Shown piece after piece: positions 44,334-57,340 of a DNA stretch of 64,000 bases. Below the pieces are notes generated by a model. That model worked only from the letters and a program-made list of their open reading frames with translations, had not been told where the DNA came from and searched no databases. This DNA is from Amphiura filiformis (taxonomy: Eukaryota; Echinodermata; Ophiuroidea; Amphilepidida; Amphiuridae): positions 2,785,464 through 2,849,463 of the forward strand of contig NC_092636.1 of assembly GCF_039555335.1 (NCBI RefSeq), in the 5' to 3' direction. Both the position numbers and the translations under genes were made by a program. Within the stretch, counting starts at the first letter, position 1, and every line of letters begins with the position of its first letter.

Positions 44334-44627
44334 CTTTAAAAGGAAAGCTAAGCAATAAATATACGTCACTTATACGTCAACTGGAAAATATCAGTTATTG
44401 ATCAAATTCCTTTATAAAGGGCTGTGTCTGTCATTTTTATTTTGGATCCATATATAATAAGGGGCTCAGACGGCGAAGGGGTGTCGGGGTAGGTCATGGG
44501 GTGTCATGGTTGGTCATGAGGTGTCATTGAGAGTATGTGGGTGTCATAGTGGGTCAAGGGTTTCATGGTTGGTTAGGGGTGTTATACTGGGTCAATCTAT
44601 AGTTCTTTTTGACATTGGTGGTAGACA

Positions 44628-45086
44628 CTTTTTGTACTTTTGTGCACTTTACCCTCTTTCTTTTTAATCAATCATCATAGAGAGTCATGCGATATGTCAA
44701 ACTTTTCCTTGGTCTTTTTGTTCATTAAAAGGAACAAAAAAGTCAGTGGTCGCATATCTGTAGGATCATTGGTTAGTGAGATAGCCACTTTTTTGTACTT
44801 TGTGCACTTAACCCTCTATCTTTTAAACCAAATATCCTAGAAAGTCGTGCTGTATGTCAAACTTTTCTTCTGGCCATGAGGAACAAAAAAGTCAGTGGTT
44901 GCATCCGGGGGTTGCATATCTGCAGGAATCAGCAGGATCATGGTTAATCAGATATAGTAACTTTTTGTACTTTGTGCATTTAGCCCTCTATATTTTTAAC
45001 CAATCCTAGAGAGTTGTGGGATACAAACTTTTCCTCTGGTCATAAGGAACAAAGAAGTGGTCACATAACTGTAGGATCATTGGTTT
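44628..45086. repeat. Three tandem copies of a 160-bp unit
   Basis: Units start at 44628, 44790 and 44951 with CTTTTTGTACTTTGTGCA and contain GGAACAAAAAAGTCAGTGGT and CTGTAGGATCAT. Identity is roughly 80-85 percent. Just upstream (44480-44590) a short GGGTGTCATGGTTGGTCA array occurs. No coding sense. Confidence 0.75.
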
Positions 45087-45103
45087 CACTACCAAACTTG
45101 AGG

Positions 45104-46673
45104 CAATGCATAGTAAGAGTAAGACCCCCAGGGTGGTGTCAAATGAATGACAAAAAAATAAGGAATACAATAAAAAAAAACTGGGGGTCGTACATCTAAC
45201 AGTTTTATAGTTATAGGCAAAATCATAAAATGTGGGTCCCTATTTTCAGGGTTACCTATTTCTCCAATGCTTTAGCATTAAAATATATAGCTTGGACGGG
45301 AGGTTCATATTGGTGCCTATGCATCAAATAGGCCTATGTATCTTGTAATAGTTTGAGAATAACCCAAATAAATAATAAAGCAGCTGTTTTATGCTCATTA
45401 GATGTAACATTCTGGGGAGGGGGCAAGACTGCTCACTGGGGGACAGCTGCCCATTTCCCCCCTGGCTACACCACTGACTGGCCACACCCTGGTTGGCTAT
45501 ACAGGCTGTGGGTAGCGGATGCCTTTACCATGACAAAACCCAAGGGTACTAATTGAAATCTATGTTCATCTTCACTCCTTTTCTCTGCCTTCCGATGATA
45601 GCAAAAAAACATGGTCCATGCTAGGGTTAAAGCACTATCACTGGACATGTCTCTACCCTGGATGTCAAGATGATAGGTTCATTTGTCACTGTCTAAATGT
45701 GGGCTGACTTTTTACTACAATTCAATTGACAAAACAACATTACATGCAAGGTTAATAAGTCTACATGATGTAATAATGGTCCTTCACACATTATAAAAAG
45801 GCATGAGTTAAATTTAATTATTAATTACTTATTATTTCCTTTATTTTAAAACATGAGGTCACAGCCCTATATCAATGGTACATTTTGGTACCAATTATGG
45901 TTGATTTTATACATTGATAATAATGTAGGGGTGTTATTTGTTCGTTCAGCATCATAGTTAAGATGATCAAAGTAAGAAAGTACCAAATTAATGTAATTAA
46001 AATGTCATTTAACAGAGAAAAGGTCAAATAAAAATCAAATAATTAAATATTTTGCAATTCTCAATTTTGGAGGCGGGAAGGAAACAGCAAACTCAATGTC
46101 AATTGTGAAGGGCCTAATGGTCCTTCCAGGACCTAGTCTAATTAATTACAAATGTTGAAATGAACTAAATTTGTACTTTTATTTTTGAAACTATTTTCAT
46201 CTTCAAAACGTAATTATGATTAATCAAGGATAAGAAAGGCATTGTTACACATAGCTGCATAAAGTACTCTCCCCTTTGGTTCCTGCATAAATTTGTAATA
46301 GTCCCACCCCTTTTCTAGCCTAGGCTTAGGAAGATACGTCACATGTCAAAGACCCCTTTTCCCTCTATTTTATCACAATTTTTAAAGTTCACCAAGGATT
46401 ATTGGGGGTGGGGGGCTGAAAGGTATTCCAGCATCCGCACCAAAATTATTGAGGGGCTGAGCCCCTCAAGCCCCCGGTTCCTAAGCCTATGAGCCCCCTC
46501 AAGCCCTCCCTGGTTCCTAAGCCTATGTCTAGGTGAAAAATTTCCAAAATTGGGGGAGGGAGGAAGTGGTGGTGTGACTATACTTGAATTGAAAAAAAAA
46601 AAAATTCATACTTGATTTAAAAAACAAATTGTGTCTTCAATATGTAAAGTTATAATTTGTATTCATGTCATAG
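45104..46673. other. Intergenic, no gene seen
   Basis: Near 46460-46530 GAGCCCCTCAAGCCC and GGTTCCTAAGCCTATG are repeated in tandem. Nothing else recognised. Confidence 0.3.
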
Positions 46674-47230
46674 TCCCGGGGGTGGGGGTGGGTCACTCTC
46701 ACACAAAAGTGCTACCCACCCGTGTCCGACCACCTCTGAAATGCACCCTTAATGGCGAATTTTCATATAACCAAATTGCACCCCTTAATGGCGAAACACA
46801 TTCAAAATCCTACCCTAAATGGCGTGGCACATGCAAAAACCATACCCTAAATAGCGTCAACTGAGAAATATCTAATTTATACCCTAATGGCATAAACAGG
46901 AAAATGAGCTAATTTGATACCCAAGGTGTCTTTCTGATGTTGCAGACCTATAGATACTAAAGAAAAAATGCAAAAAGGTAACAAGAATCAATTAAAAAGT
47001 GGTGATTTTTATAAAATTAGTGCAAACTCACTCAAACAATAATTTTACTAACCCTAAACGTCTAAGGATTTGGCTTAAAAAGGATCCCTAAATGGAGATG
47101 CCTTCTAAAAAAGTACCCCTTTTTTCAAAAAGACGTCGACGACGCTGTGTGGTGAAAAACATACCCTTTTAGGCGTTTTTTCTTGGACGCGAGTGCGTAG
47201 CAAGTCAAGTAGTGAGTGACACCCCTGGGT
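46674..47230. mobile_element. Possible TIR element with CCCGGGGGTG ends
   Basis: CCCGGGGGTGGGGGTGGGTCACTC at the left faces GAGTGACACCCCTGGG at the right. The interior repeats ACCCTAAATGGCG words. Ends are imperfect and no target duplication was found. Confidence 0.4.
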
Positions 47231-47711
47231 CACAGTCTGTCATAGTCTGCAAATGGATATACCCTCAATGCATTTTGAAATCATTAAAAGATTATGAAAT
47301 GAAAAAAAATTATAATTTTGCATATTAAAATAACAAAATGTAATTTTTTAAGGTCAACCATGAATTATCTTAGCATTTAGCTCTAGGTTCAGATACACTA
47401 CAAACCGAAAATTCAATCAAAAAGAAGAAAGAATTTTTACAATTTCTGTAATTTTTCGAAAAATTGGGTGTGGTTACTCGAACGTTGGACTATACTCAGA
47501 CAATTACGGTCATTAATTTCAACATGAAAAATTTTTCTGGCCATTCTGAAATATTTACTAAAGGAACATATTCTTGTTTATACCATGATATTGTGGTATC
47601 TCTGTTACTATCACAGCTTCAGCTGTGTAACTTTTAAAAAAGCGGTAGAAAAAATAAATAAAAACATAAATTGAAGTTGAGTCCCCCCAGGACAAGAGTA
47701 TGTAGAGTTAT

Positions 47712-48150
47712 GTAAGGCCAAAAACAAAACATGTTTGTTTTCTGTAGCAGGTCAAAAAGTCAAATACTGAAATGTTTTTTTTTTAATTTCTTTTTATAAT
47801 CCATGTCTTCAAATGAAAAACAAAATACCTTTTTTGCTGCAATTTACAGTGGGTCTCTCCAACACACACAAAAAAAATCACATTTCTTCAATAATATTTA
47901 TGATTCCCTTTCGACCTGCAGATTAAAAAAGGTATTTTATAAAATGTGTGACGTTTTCTCCAGTAGTTTTTCACTACGTTCATTTGTTGTGTGATGTGTA
48001 AATGTTTACTCCAGTAGTGTTTTATATTATTTTTTCCGGTTTGGTTTTTTTCTTTCTTTGTATTAAGTGAAAAACATTTCTAATGCACAAAATAATCTGT
48101 CAAAACATAAAGAGCGCTACAGGAAACAAACTTGTTTTTTTTTGGTCTAA
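47712..48150. mobile_element. MITE with TTAGGCC-type ends, copy 3
   Basis: Left AAGGCCAAAAACAAAACATG...TCTGTAGC and right GCTACAGGAAACAAACTTG...GGTCTAA are complementary over about 33 bases. Same architecture as 15654-16017 and 24041-24289. Inside, TTTTTCACTACG and related words face ACTGGAGTAAACA-like complements. Confidence 0.55.
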
Positions 48151-49045
48151 CATTGTGTAATTTCCTGACTGTAACCCCTGGATTGGCAATATTAGAAACA
48201 ACACTGTGGCATAAAAATTTGGTACACACCAGGGTAGGGGAATAGGCCTATGCCAAAATTAAAGTTGAGTGCCCCTGGGTGCCCCCAGGAATAGACCATG
48301 TAGAGTTCTTTCTAGGGTCTATGGTAATATTTGTGTAATTTCCTGACTGCAACCCTATTATAAAAAGACTAGTTCAAGGCGTCTAAAATTCTGACAACTA
48401 GACAGAAAAATGGCGTACCACGAGGTAATCAACCAATCACGGTATGCCTTTGCCCTGATGTCAGATGCAAACTAGTCTTTTTTATCTGTCTTTCAATATA
48501 GTGGGCATGTAAATACTAGTAATGTCTGTGGTACTGTACACAGGGGTATGTAATTACATGTAGTCCAAAATTTACAAGCCTCATCATTAAAGCCATATAG
48601 GCCTAGTAACATGTTTTACTTAAATCCTGGAGGGAGTGCTCACTGCTCATATGTAAATATACAAGCTTCACACAAAATTCAGCTCATTAGCTCAAATTTG
48701 GAATTTCTTAGCTTCAAAGCCTATAATTTGGCCCAATTTTATTTCACGCGACCAAAAAATCTGTTGAAATTTGACAGTTCAGAAGCCCTATGTTGCTTTA
48801 AGTTGAAAATCAGTTCTCAGTTTGGCATGGAGTGCCACACACCCCTGCCAAAATTAAAGTTAATTCCCCAAGGACTAAAAGTGTTGGCCTAACATGTTAG
48901 TAGGATAGGGGGGACATTTAAAGTGAGACACAAAGTACAAGAAAGAGTACTAGGGGTAAGTGTTATTGTGTGGGTCAATGGGTGACTAGCCCCTTAAAAA
49001 TGTGGGTCATTCAGTGAGGCCTGGGCAATTTTGGGCACATAACAC

Positions 49046-49182
49046 TGGCGTGCCCAGGATCTGTTGTGCGGGGGGCTCAGCTGGGGCTTTCAGAGTTATG
49101 CGGGGGGCTTAATGGCTAAAATCGCTAAAAAACGGCTGATTTTACATGATGTTTTACAAAGCATCCCCCTGGACACGCCATG
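49046..49182. repeat. Dispersed MITE-like repeat, copy 1
   Basis: ACTGGCGTGCCCAGGATCTG at the left faces GGACACGCCA at the right, and GATGGCTAAAATCG(C/C)-type sequence (ATGGCTAAAATCGCTAAAAA) fills the middle. A second copy lies at 63738-63899. Confidence 0.6.
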
Positions 49183-50169
49183 CATAAACAGTACCAAAAT
49201 ACAAAAAGTTTCAGAAAAGCATTCAATATTGGGAAACATTCTATTCATAATCATTCAGAACTATTTAAAAAGGGGGTCATTGGGTGACAACAAAACAAAA
49301 TGGCCGTTAAATGGGGACATTGGGTTGGAGAGATTAGAAAAATGGGAGTGAATGTGTCCGCACATTCCGTCACAAGCTGTCACACATATTCAGTGAGGCC
49401 CCTGCTTCCGAACACAGATTTGTATTCAGATCAACTTAAGGCCAGTGTAATGGGAGAGAACATGGACCTTTTCGAGCATCATTATTTCTGAATTGTATGT
49501 CCAAAGTATATAAAACTATACATTTTTGGAAAGGAAATGAGTCAAGGAATCTCATGGTGACGTCAGATTTGTTCAAAAATCTTGAGTTTTTGACAAAATC
49601 ACAAAAATTCACTTTTTTACCCCAATTTTTTTGTGAACTTAGGGAAGGTTTTTAATTTTTTTAAATTCGTCTCTTTTTCAAATATTGGAAAAAACATGTG
49701 AAAAAAACAATTTTGTCACTCTATTAAGCTAAAAATTGCACATAATGATGTATATTTTTGTTTAAAACAAATATTTTGAAAAAACCTTCCCTATAGGCTT
49801 TGATATACTCTAAACGATAGTGCAAAAAGTTTACCTTTTGCTTGCATATTTTTCGAGTTATCTTGTCACAAAAATCGTGCAATATTGTCAAAAGTGAACT
49901 CTGAGAAATCAACGTTTTAGTAAAAAAATGTGAAAATTATGCACAAAACCGGCGTCCTTATATTTTAAAACGGTAAGACTTTCACGCTTGTAAAAGCTGT
50001 ATCTGGTGCATGGTCTAAATATGCATCTTTTTGCACCAATAAATCTATAATGTCTGCTTTCAGTGTGCCAAAATTCAAAATAATTAAAAAATCTAAGTGA
50101 CATTTTGACTGCAAATTTTTGTTTTGTTTACACCACATTTGCTGGCATGAACAACTTACCAAATGGGCC
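49183..50169. other. Intergenic, no gene seen
   Basis: AT-rich with long T and A runs; no repeat ends paired and no exon recognised. Confidence 0.3.
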
Positions 50170-50310
50170 TAGACTGCATTGGACATACGCGCAGAGCTGC
50201 GCCGTGTCACGTTACGCGAATCACGGGCGTAATCACAATATTTCGCATTTGCGCATTTCTGACTCATTATTTCCCGCCAATTTACTAAGCTGTCTTGAGC
50301 CACGTGACTT
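50170..50310 (+). promoter_or_regulatory. Candidate CpG-rich promoter of the plus-strand B-box gene
   Basis: A 140-base island of CG-containing words in AT-rich surroundings, about 0.8 kb before the first coding exon. It holds an AP-1-like TGACTCA at 50260-50266, an E2F-like TTTCCCGCC at 50270-50278 and an E-box CACGTG at 50301-50306. No TATA box. Site matches alone are weak evidence; the clustering and position are what suggest a promoter. Confidence 0.35.
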
Positions 50311-51037
50311 TTTAGAGTTAAAAAGAGTGAAACAAATTAAGCAAAAATACGAGTAAATATTAGCAAGTTGTATTTTATCAGTTTCAAATGAAAGAATACA
50401 TCTTAGTGTTGATAAAATATCAAGAAATCTCAAATTCGGGCGTGAACGAATGTGTCTTCCATTACTCTGGCCTTAATAAACTGCAGTGTAGGCCTACAAT
50501 CAATATTGACCTGCATAACCAGCATTTTAGTATGTGTGTGTGTGTGGGGTGGGGGAGGATGTTAAGCCAAATATTTGTCCCCATTTGTCAATTTTTTGTC
50601 CTGTTTAGTCATTTCAAAAGACATTTTACTCTTTGTCATCCCCATTTCATACCCTAAAATTTTTATGGGGGCTCCCCCTGGCTATAGGCCATTCCCTGTC
50701 GTTGGCATTTAGCACTTCTTATAACAGACAATTACATAACACTGACTACTGAAACAAGCAAGTCACTAAACATGTCAACATGAATCATACAGCAATCTGT
50801 CCCAGGCTGTAAGCTGTAGCTGTGGCCACCTCAATATTAAACTTGCATAACACTGAATCATACATTTTAATATAGCAACCTCTTACAGGTCTACCATTGT
50901 ATAACTGTGACCCCTCAAGCCCACCCTACTTATGTTAGCCACATTTTAGTAAGCATTTTCGTTCTTGTATGAGATTGAATAAGAGTGCATCCCCATGATC
51001 ACTGTACAGGATTACTGCAAGAATTATTTAAAACAGG

Positions 51038-54000
51038 ATGGACATCACCAAGGAAAACAAGGTAAGAATTACAGGCTTACTATCATGATAGGCTCATAAT
51101 CATGAAGATAGTTTCAATATTCAAAGCAATTAAAGCTAATAAGCATAAATAGTTGCCAAACAATCATGTTAAATTTTCTGTATTTGGCAGAGATAGAGTA
51201 CTTATAACGCTAATCATTATAGGCTATGGAGGCATTTCAACAACACCCTTATTTGGTAGGAAAAGGTAGTTCAACTTTTACACAGAGGTCAAGTTCCAAA
51301 TTGCTCAGACTTGGTTAAAAACAAAGGCAATGTGACGTGCTCCTCTAGTTGTAAGGATTCAGAAAAAGTATAGTTTGACCTATTTATGATGTACAGTTAT
51401 GGAGTTATGAGCAAAAATGTAACGTTGTGACGTCATAGGTCTAATTTTGGCACCCCATGAAGCAAAATTGAACAATGCTCCGATTTTGTTGAAAATGGTC
51501 CCAAATTATTGGCCTTTCAATGATAAATCAGGAAAATAATAGTACTGTGTAGGATGTTTTGTTACCTCCGGAATATATCAAAATCGGCAATCACCTCTGA
51601 GTCGCATTGAGTTCTATAGTGAATCAATTTGACCTTGACAAATTGTTGTATTAACTGGATAAGAAAGCATCTTAGATAGTTAAAACTATCCTTTTTGCGC
51701 AAGAAGCGTACGCGCTTCTCGCGCTATTTTGGTATCACTTTTGACATCTTCATGACTTCTAGTGTAATCACATTTTTCTGGTTTCTTGCAACAAGACAAA
51801 TAATTTGAGACCAGTTTCATTAAAATAAGAGCAAATTTCACAATTTTCTACTAGAATGAGGGTACTGTTAAAGTGCCTCCATAGCCTAGATTAATTAGCA
51901 CTGTAAGTACTATTCATCTGCCAAATATGACAACTTAAAGCCATATTATAACATTTGCTGAGGAGAACACCCTCAAATTTTTCTTAAATTCTGGTTTTTA
52001 CACGATTGTAATGTACTTTAGTCAGTAAGATACTCTGCAAAAATCAAGACTTTAGGTGCTGTATTACAACCGCGGAAGTAACATGCATGGGCGCTAGTAG
52101 TAAATTCCAATTTTCTATGCTTTACCTCACTTGTTCAGCTCAAAATTAAAAGGGGACATGTCTGACAGTAAAAGCTAACATTTTATGGAAAATAAATACT
52201 AATCTATTTTTACAGAAATATTATAATATGGCTTTAAATATGATTTGCACGATTGTAGTGCATGTGAACCGAAATCAATTGCACTGTCAGTTTCAGAGGC
52301 CCTATACAGCATTATACAGCAGAGACACCGAAATGAATACCGGGATCGATACACATGAATGTGCTATGCACATTTGATATTCACACGATAAATCTTTGTA
52401 TACCGGGGTAGAAAATGATGAATATCTCTCGTAATTGATTTAGTCTAAAGAAGCCAGATTTTGTTCCTTGCACTTGAATATACGTGTTCAACAGATATGA
52501 TAGTCATTAGCTTGCGTCTTGAGAAAGAACCATTGCATCTTGAACTCAAAACCTGACAAAAATATTCTGATTTTATATGTGCCGAACTATTATAGCGTAG
52601 GCTATAGCTGCACTCACTCATGCAAGCAGTCTAAAAGCATATGACCATTGACCTCATCAATGGCGTATACATGCTCACTCACACACAGAGAGGTCAATTA
52701 CCAGGCTATTGTCAGTAGCCTTAGTCGAATGTCCCTCGGCTCATTATGTGTCTCAAAGGTCAGAACAAAATGGCCATGCGTGGCTGTGGATTCAACCTAC
52801 CATGGAGACTTCTGCCATGAAGATATCGGGGCGATGACACTGTGCGGGTCAGAGGCATAGAAGGACCGCTATACCTATGGTTCACTATCTCTAAGGTTCG
52901 CTATCACTAATTACAAATAAAGTTTGCTATCACTAATTTCATATAAGGATCGCTATCTCTAATTTCAAATAAGTTTCGCTATTTCTATTATTTCAAATGT
53001 GCTCTAGAACTTTATTCCTAAGGTTCGATATCACTAATTTCAAATAAGGTTCGATATCACTAATTTCAAGGTTAAAAGGTTCGCTATCTCTGAGTTCAAA
53101 TAAGTGTTGCTATCTCTAATATTTCAAATGTTTTCAAGCAAATAAAATTGAATTTTATTTGCTTAAAAACATTAAAATGTATTTAAGCAAATAAAATTCC
53201 AAAATATGGTACGTTTTCTGTCTTTGCTTGTCATGTGGTAAGCCTATGTTGAAGTTGCAATTATATGTTCAAAAAAGTTTCAAGATGGATACCAACAAGT
53301 TAGGTGGCCGAGCGGTCTAAGGCGCTAGGCTCATTCAGAATTCATGATAGCGTTGCGGCGTGAGTTCGAGCCCCACCTCTGCCAAACTGAATTTCCCTGT
53401 TAGGGAAATGTGGCTGGGAGAATTTATGTATGACGAAGAGTGGTGTGGTGCCTCCGCATCTTAAAATAAACGTTGGACATAGTTATGTGTTGAGAGAATT
53501 TTGGTGGAGTTGAGAGAAATCATTTTGGGTGCTTTTGGACCTGCAATTTTAAATATGTAAATCATTTCAATTTGTTGCAATAAGTTTTGAAATATATCTC
53601 TGAGTGTGTATGGATAATGTTTATGCTACTTTGAATCGAAGCTCAAAACTATGAAATAAAGATAAAATATTAAGTCACAGAGAGAGCAATGCATTGTAAG
53701 ATACAACGTGTCCACCGTATGCAACATGCTGCCATCAGAAAGTGTTGCCACTGATCTAGATCTAGGTCACTGACAAACCTTGATACTTTTGTGTACATTT
53801 AAAATCCTTACTAAATCAGTAAACACTCCCAAACTGTATTTTCACATCAATAATGACAAATATCAGAACTTGTATCAAAAACTGAGCATTAAGCAAGGAA
53901 GCCAAATTTGGAAACCAATCAAACCATAGACTTACTAATCAACTGAAAGCTGAGCAAACATTCAAACAATAATTATTTTCTAAGAAATATCTGTAAATGT

Positions 54001-55711
54001 TACTTTATGTAGGATGGGGACCTTTAATGACACTTTTTCCTGATTTTATACATTTCAGATGTATCATACAACCACCTCACAACCAGAAGAGAAGACCAAC
54101 ACCACATGTAATACCTGTAACACAGGAGAACATGCAGATGTCTTCTGCCTGGACTGCAAGGAACACCTATGCCACTCCTGTCACACTTCTCACCAAGCCT
54201 TCAAAGCCATGAAGCATCATAAAGTAGTCTCCATCGAAGGCCTGCGATCAGGCAAAGTGGTTCCGTTGAGTGGGATTGACATTGAAGATCAACACTGTAA
54301 TGTGCATGATGGAGAGATTAAGCGATTCTATTGTGAGACTTGTGTTAAGCTTGTCTGTCGTGATTGTGTGGTGGTGAAGCAGTGTTGTCGTGATCACAGA
54401 TATGTTACTTTAAGTGAAGCTGCAAATAAACATACTAAATCTCTCACGAAGCTACTTGACAAAAGCAAAGAAAAGGAAAAAGAATGCCAAGATGCTATAC
54501 GAGAAACGGAAAAAGTTGAGGAAGATTTCAAAAATGCTGCCAGGGCTTATCGAGAAGCTGTTGGTAAAATGAGAGGCGAGTACATCAAGATGCTGGAGCA
54601 GATTTTCACACAGCAAGAAAATGATCTCAAAATCATTGAAGTTGAAAAAGCTCAGGAGCTTTATGGCATCAAAACTGATCTGTTATCCAAATTGGATCAG
54701 ATGAAGAGTGCAATTGAACTTGTCACTACTGTTACTCAGATGGGAACAGAGTATGATATTGTTTCCAAGTTTACAAGTCTTTCACAAGACCTGGAAAGAC
54801 TTATTAGGTCACAACCTATACCTGCTGATGATAGCCTAGGTCAGATCCAGATCAAGATACCCTTAATATATTTCCATTCTACCAAGCCATGGAAGCATGT
54901 AGGGAAGTTCACCACCAAACCATGGGTTTACTATCCTCTTGGAATCACCATTCATCCAGATGGGGATATTGCTGTGGCATCTCCTAGGAATGTCCAGGTT
55001 TTCTCAAGGGCAGGTGGCCTTCTCTACTCATTCAAAGCAGCATCATGTGATCAAGTCATTGTCACACCAGACAAGAAGTACCTTCTCAACGCACTAGATG
55101 GGCTAAGTTGCTTTGACTTTCCAAACAAGCAGAAATCTGCAATTCAAATCCTTGATGATACAAAACAAAGCATCAATCCAGTTTCTTTAGGGGTTGATCC
55201 AAATGGTCAAATCATTGCAGCTTCAGGTAGCTCAAACGGTTCCCATGCAACTTGGTTTGGGTTAATTAGCTCTATGATACTGACATCATCTCAAGAGGAA
55301 CCACAGATCTCTATTCATCAACCAGATGGCTCTTTCATCAGAAGCTTCAAACCTACTGCATATCCAAGACACATTGCCATGACATCAGACAAAGACATCA
55401 TTGCCACCCTGGATAATGACTCTCTTCAACTGATGGATTACTCTGGCAATAACATCAGGATTCTGGCTCCTCCTCATGATGTACAAAAATGGCTTCCACA
55501 GAATGTGTGCTGTGACAAGAATAATCTATTTGTGGTCAATGCTGGTGAACCATTGGCGGTGTATAGATACACCATCTCTGGTATATATTTGGGACTTGTT
55601 GCCTTGTTGGAAAACTTTCAACCACCTGTAGATATAGCCATTTCACCAGATGGCACAGAACTCTTTGCTCTTGACAAAAAAGCTGGTTGTGTGCAGATTT
55701 ATAAAGAATAA
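51038..55711 (+). CDS. Double B-box, coiled-coil, beta-propeller-like protein, 558 aa (TRIM-like, no RING)
   Basis: Two exons: 51038-51061 (MDITKENK, donor GTAAGA) and 54059-55711 (acceptor TTTCAG, phase 0), stop TAA. Starting instead at the Met opening exon 2 gives 550 residues. In the 550-residue numbering, B-box 1 uses C17, C20, C30, C33, C38, C41, H45 and H53; B-box 2 uses C80, H83, C92, C95, C100, C103 and H113. A coiled coil spans about 118-250. The rest has propeller-type repeats (ITIHPDGDIAVAS; SIHQPDGSFIRSF; ISPDGTELFALD). This is the TRIM2/3/NHL style of scaffold without the RING, so it is unlikely to be a ubiquitin ligase alone. It is intact and paralogous to the minus-strand gene at 40244-41819. 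The 3 kb intron holds a minisatellite and a SINE. Confidence 0.92.
51062..52879. other. First part of the intron of the plus-strand B-box gene
   Basis: 51945-52065 is the inverted copy of the dispersed repeat at 35590-35800. No further exon recognised. Confidence 0.4.
52880..53125. repeat. Minisatellite GGTTCGCTATCTCTAATTTC
   Basis: About nine diverged units of 26-30 bases (RGTTCGCTATCACTAATTTC AAATAA) inside the B-box gene's intron. Units vary in CGCTAT/CGATAT and in length. Confidence 0.75.
53298..53480 (+). repeat. tRNA-derived SINE
   Basis: A tRNA-Leu/Ser-like head with a long variable arm (TGGCCGAGCGGTCTAAGGCG as A-box region, GAGTTCGAGCCCC as B-box) is followed by an unrelated body with TTCCCTGTTAGGGAAATGTG. 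Acceptor strands pair badly. A similar head starts the SINE at 59016. Confidence 0.65.
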
Positions 55712-57040
55712 CATGAATTATATATGCTTTTGAATCTTTATGGTCTAAGAAAATGAACCCCTAACAAAAAAATTGAGGTATTTTTCCGATTAAAAAAATG
55801 TGATGGGTGGTATTTATATGTGCTCATAATATGGTCATTTGTACTACTGAGTACCCTCAGTATGGCTCAGAGGCATTGCAATCAGGGGAGTAAGTACCAG
55901 GAGTGGATCAATATTTTTGAAAGAGGCATTCCCCTAATGGAGTCAACAAAATTTGCACAAGGGGTTAAAATATGAGTTTTTCTAATGAAATTCATGTTTT
56001 ACTTTGCCGATACGCAACTTCAAACAAACTAATGCACAATGAGAAATTTTTACATAATGTTATGTAAGTATATACTTGTATAATTACTAGTAAGTAAAAT
56101 TTACCTCAGAAGTATGCAATATTTAGTAAATTATGTAACATTTTAATTAAGTAAAATAAAATTTTATGTAATTTAGTAATATTTCTGAGGTACATTTTTT
56201 CTATACTTACATATAGGCCCTCTACCATTATGTAAAAATTTCTCCGTGTGTATGTTAAAACCTCTAATGCTACGTAAGAAGTTTCTCTGAACATTTGTAT
56301 GGAGTATGTGCATATATAACACTTTAGACCCATTCAGTGATCCCAGCGCAAGTGTAAAAAATTAAAATGGTTTATAAATTGCTTAAAAGTGAAGGATAAG
56401 TCATTCAAATTGTCATTTGGTATTTTTGAAATGACAAAAAAAAAAAAAAAACAAAGAAAACAGCAGTACTGACGAAGTTGAAGCCCCATTCAAATACATG
56501 TAGCTAATTTAGATACTGTCAGTATCTAAATTACAGATTCATGTAAAATGTCTCATTTTGTCTTAAATACACAGCTTTCGGCTGAACCACTCGCAGGCTA
56601 TATTAGCACATCTATGACAATGACAAAGGTACCAAAATCTGAATTTTGATGATTTTTACGATCGTCCGGATGAGCAAATCACTGAATGGGCCTTTACTGA
56701 AGATCACAGAAAAGATAAATTGTTTGTTGAGACTAAGATACTGCGTAAAATGGCAAATGGCATAGTGACATTTAATTTCCACCTCTTTCTTTTTCAGTTT
56801 TTATTTGTTACAATTTCAATGATAAGTCTGTAGATGGTAGTGCATCATAATCAATTTTCTCCAATCTGTAAAAGCACCTTTTTTGCACTTGTACTTTTGT
56901 TTGTGAAATAGCTGGTGAAATGCATGGTAGACTATTTCATAGTCTTGACTTGTTTACTCAAATATCTGATTAGCAGTTAATGTATTTGACATACCAAGTG
57001 TCTGTACGCTTAATTATTAAGGGACGATACAATTGTTAAA
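55712..57040. other. Intergenic, with a foldback at 56041-56245
   Basis: The foldback has arms GAGAAATTTTTACATAATG...TACCTCAGAA and complement, about 95 bases each, around an AT-rich centre rich in TTAAGTAAAAT. No coding exon recognised. Confidence 0.55.
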
Positions 57041-57049
57041 CTTCCTATT

Positions 57050-57130
57050 CTCTTGGTCGGGCTGACGTCACAAAGGCGAAATAGCCTTGTAAAACCAGTG
57101 TGCGCATGTGCAGTTCCCCTTTCTCGAGCT
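57050..57130. promoter_or_regulatory. CpG-rich patch with CRE and NRF1-like sites
   Basis: TGACGTCA (perfect CRE) at 57063-57070 and GTGCGCATGTGCAG (NRF1-like) near 57100, followed by CGGCGC words. Such pairs are common in housekeeping promoters. No adjacent first exon is clear on either strand, so the role is open. Confidence 0.3.
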
Positions 57131-57157
57131 GGTTGCTATGCGGCGCTTGTGCAAAGG

Positions 57158-57340
57158 CAGGCGTATCCAGGGAGGGCGAAGAAGGCGCGTGCCCCGGTAA
57201 AAAAAAGGAGAGGAGAGAAAGGGAAGGGAAAGAGGGAAGGGAAGATTGACACCCCTTCGTCGCGCAGCTCCGCGCCATATTGTATTTGACTAAGATCTAA
57301 TTTTCGCCCCCCGGTCTACGAATTCCTGGATACGCGCCTG
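57158..57340. mobile_element. MITE with CAGGCGTATCCAGG ends
   Basis: CAGGCGTATCCAGG at the left and CCTGGATACGCGCCTG at the right are inverted repeats (one-base differences). The interior has a polypurine run (57208-57246) and CGTCGCGCAGCTCCGCGCC. GCAAAG/GAAAGG flanks are only loosely alike. It interrupts a minus-strand open stretch of unknown nature. Confidence 0.65.

Noticed and set aside
52648-52860. 70-residue plus-strand frame in the intron of the B-box gene
   Set aside because: No domain, no good acceptor or donor in phase with the flanking exons.
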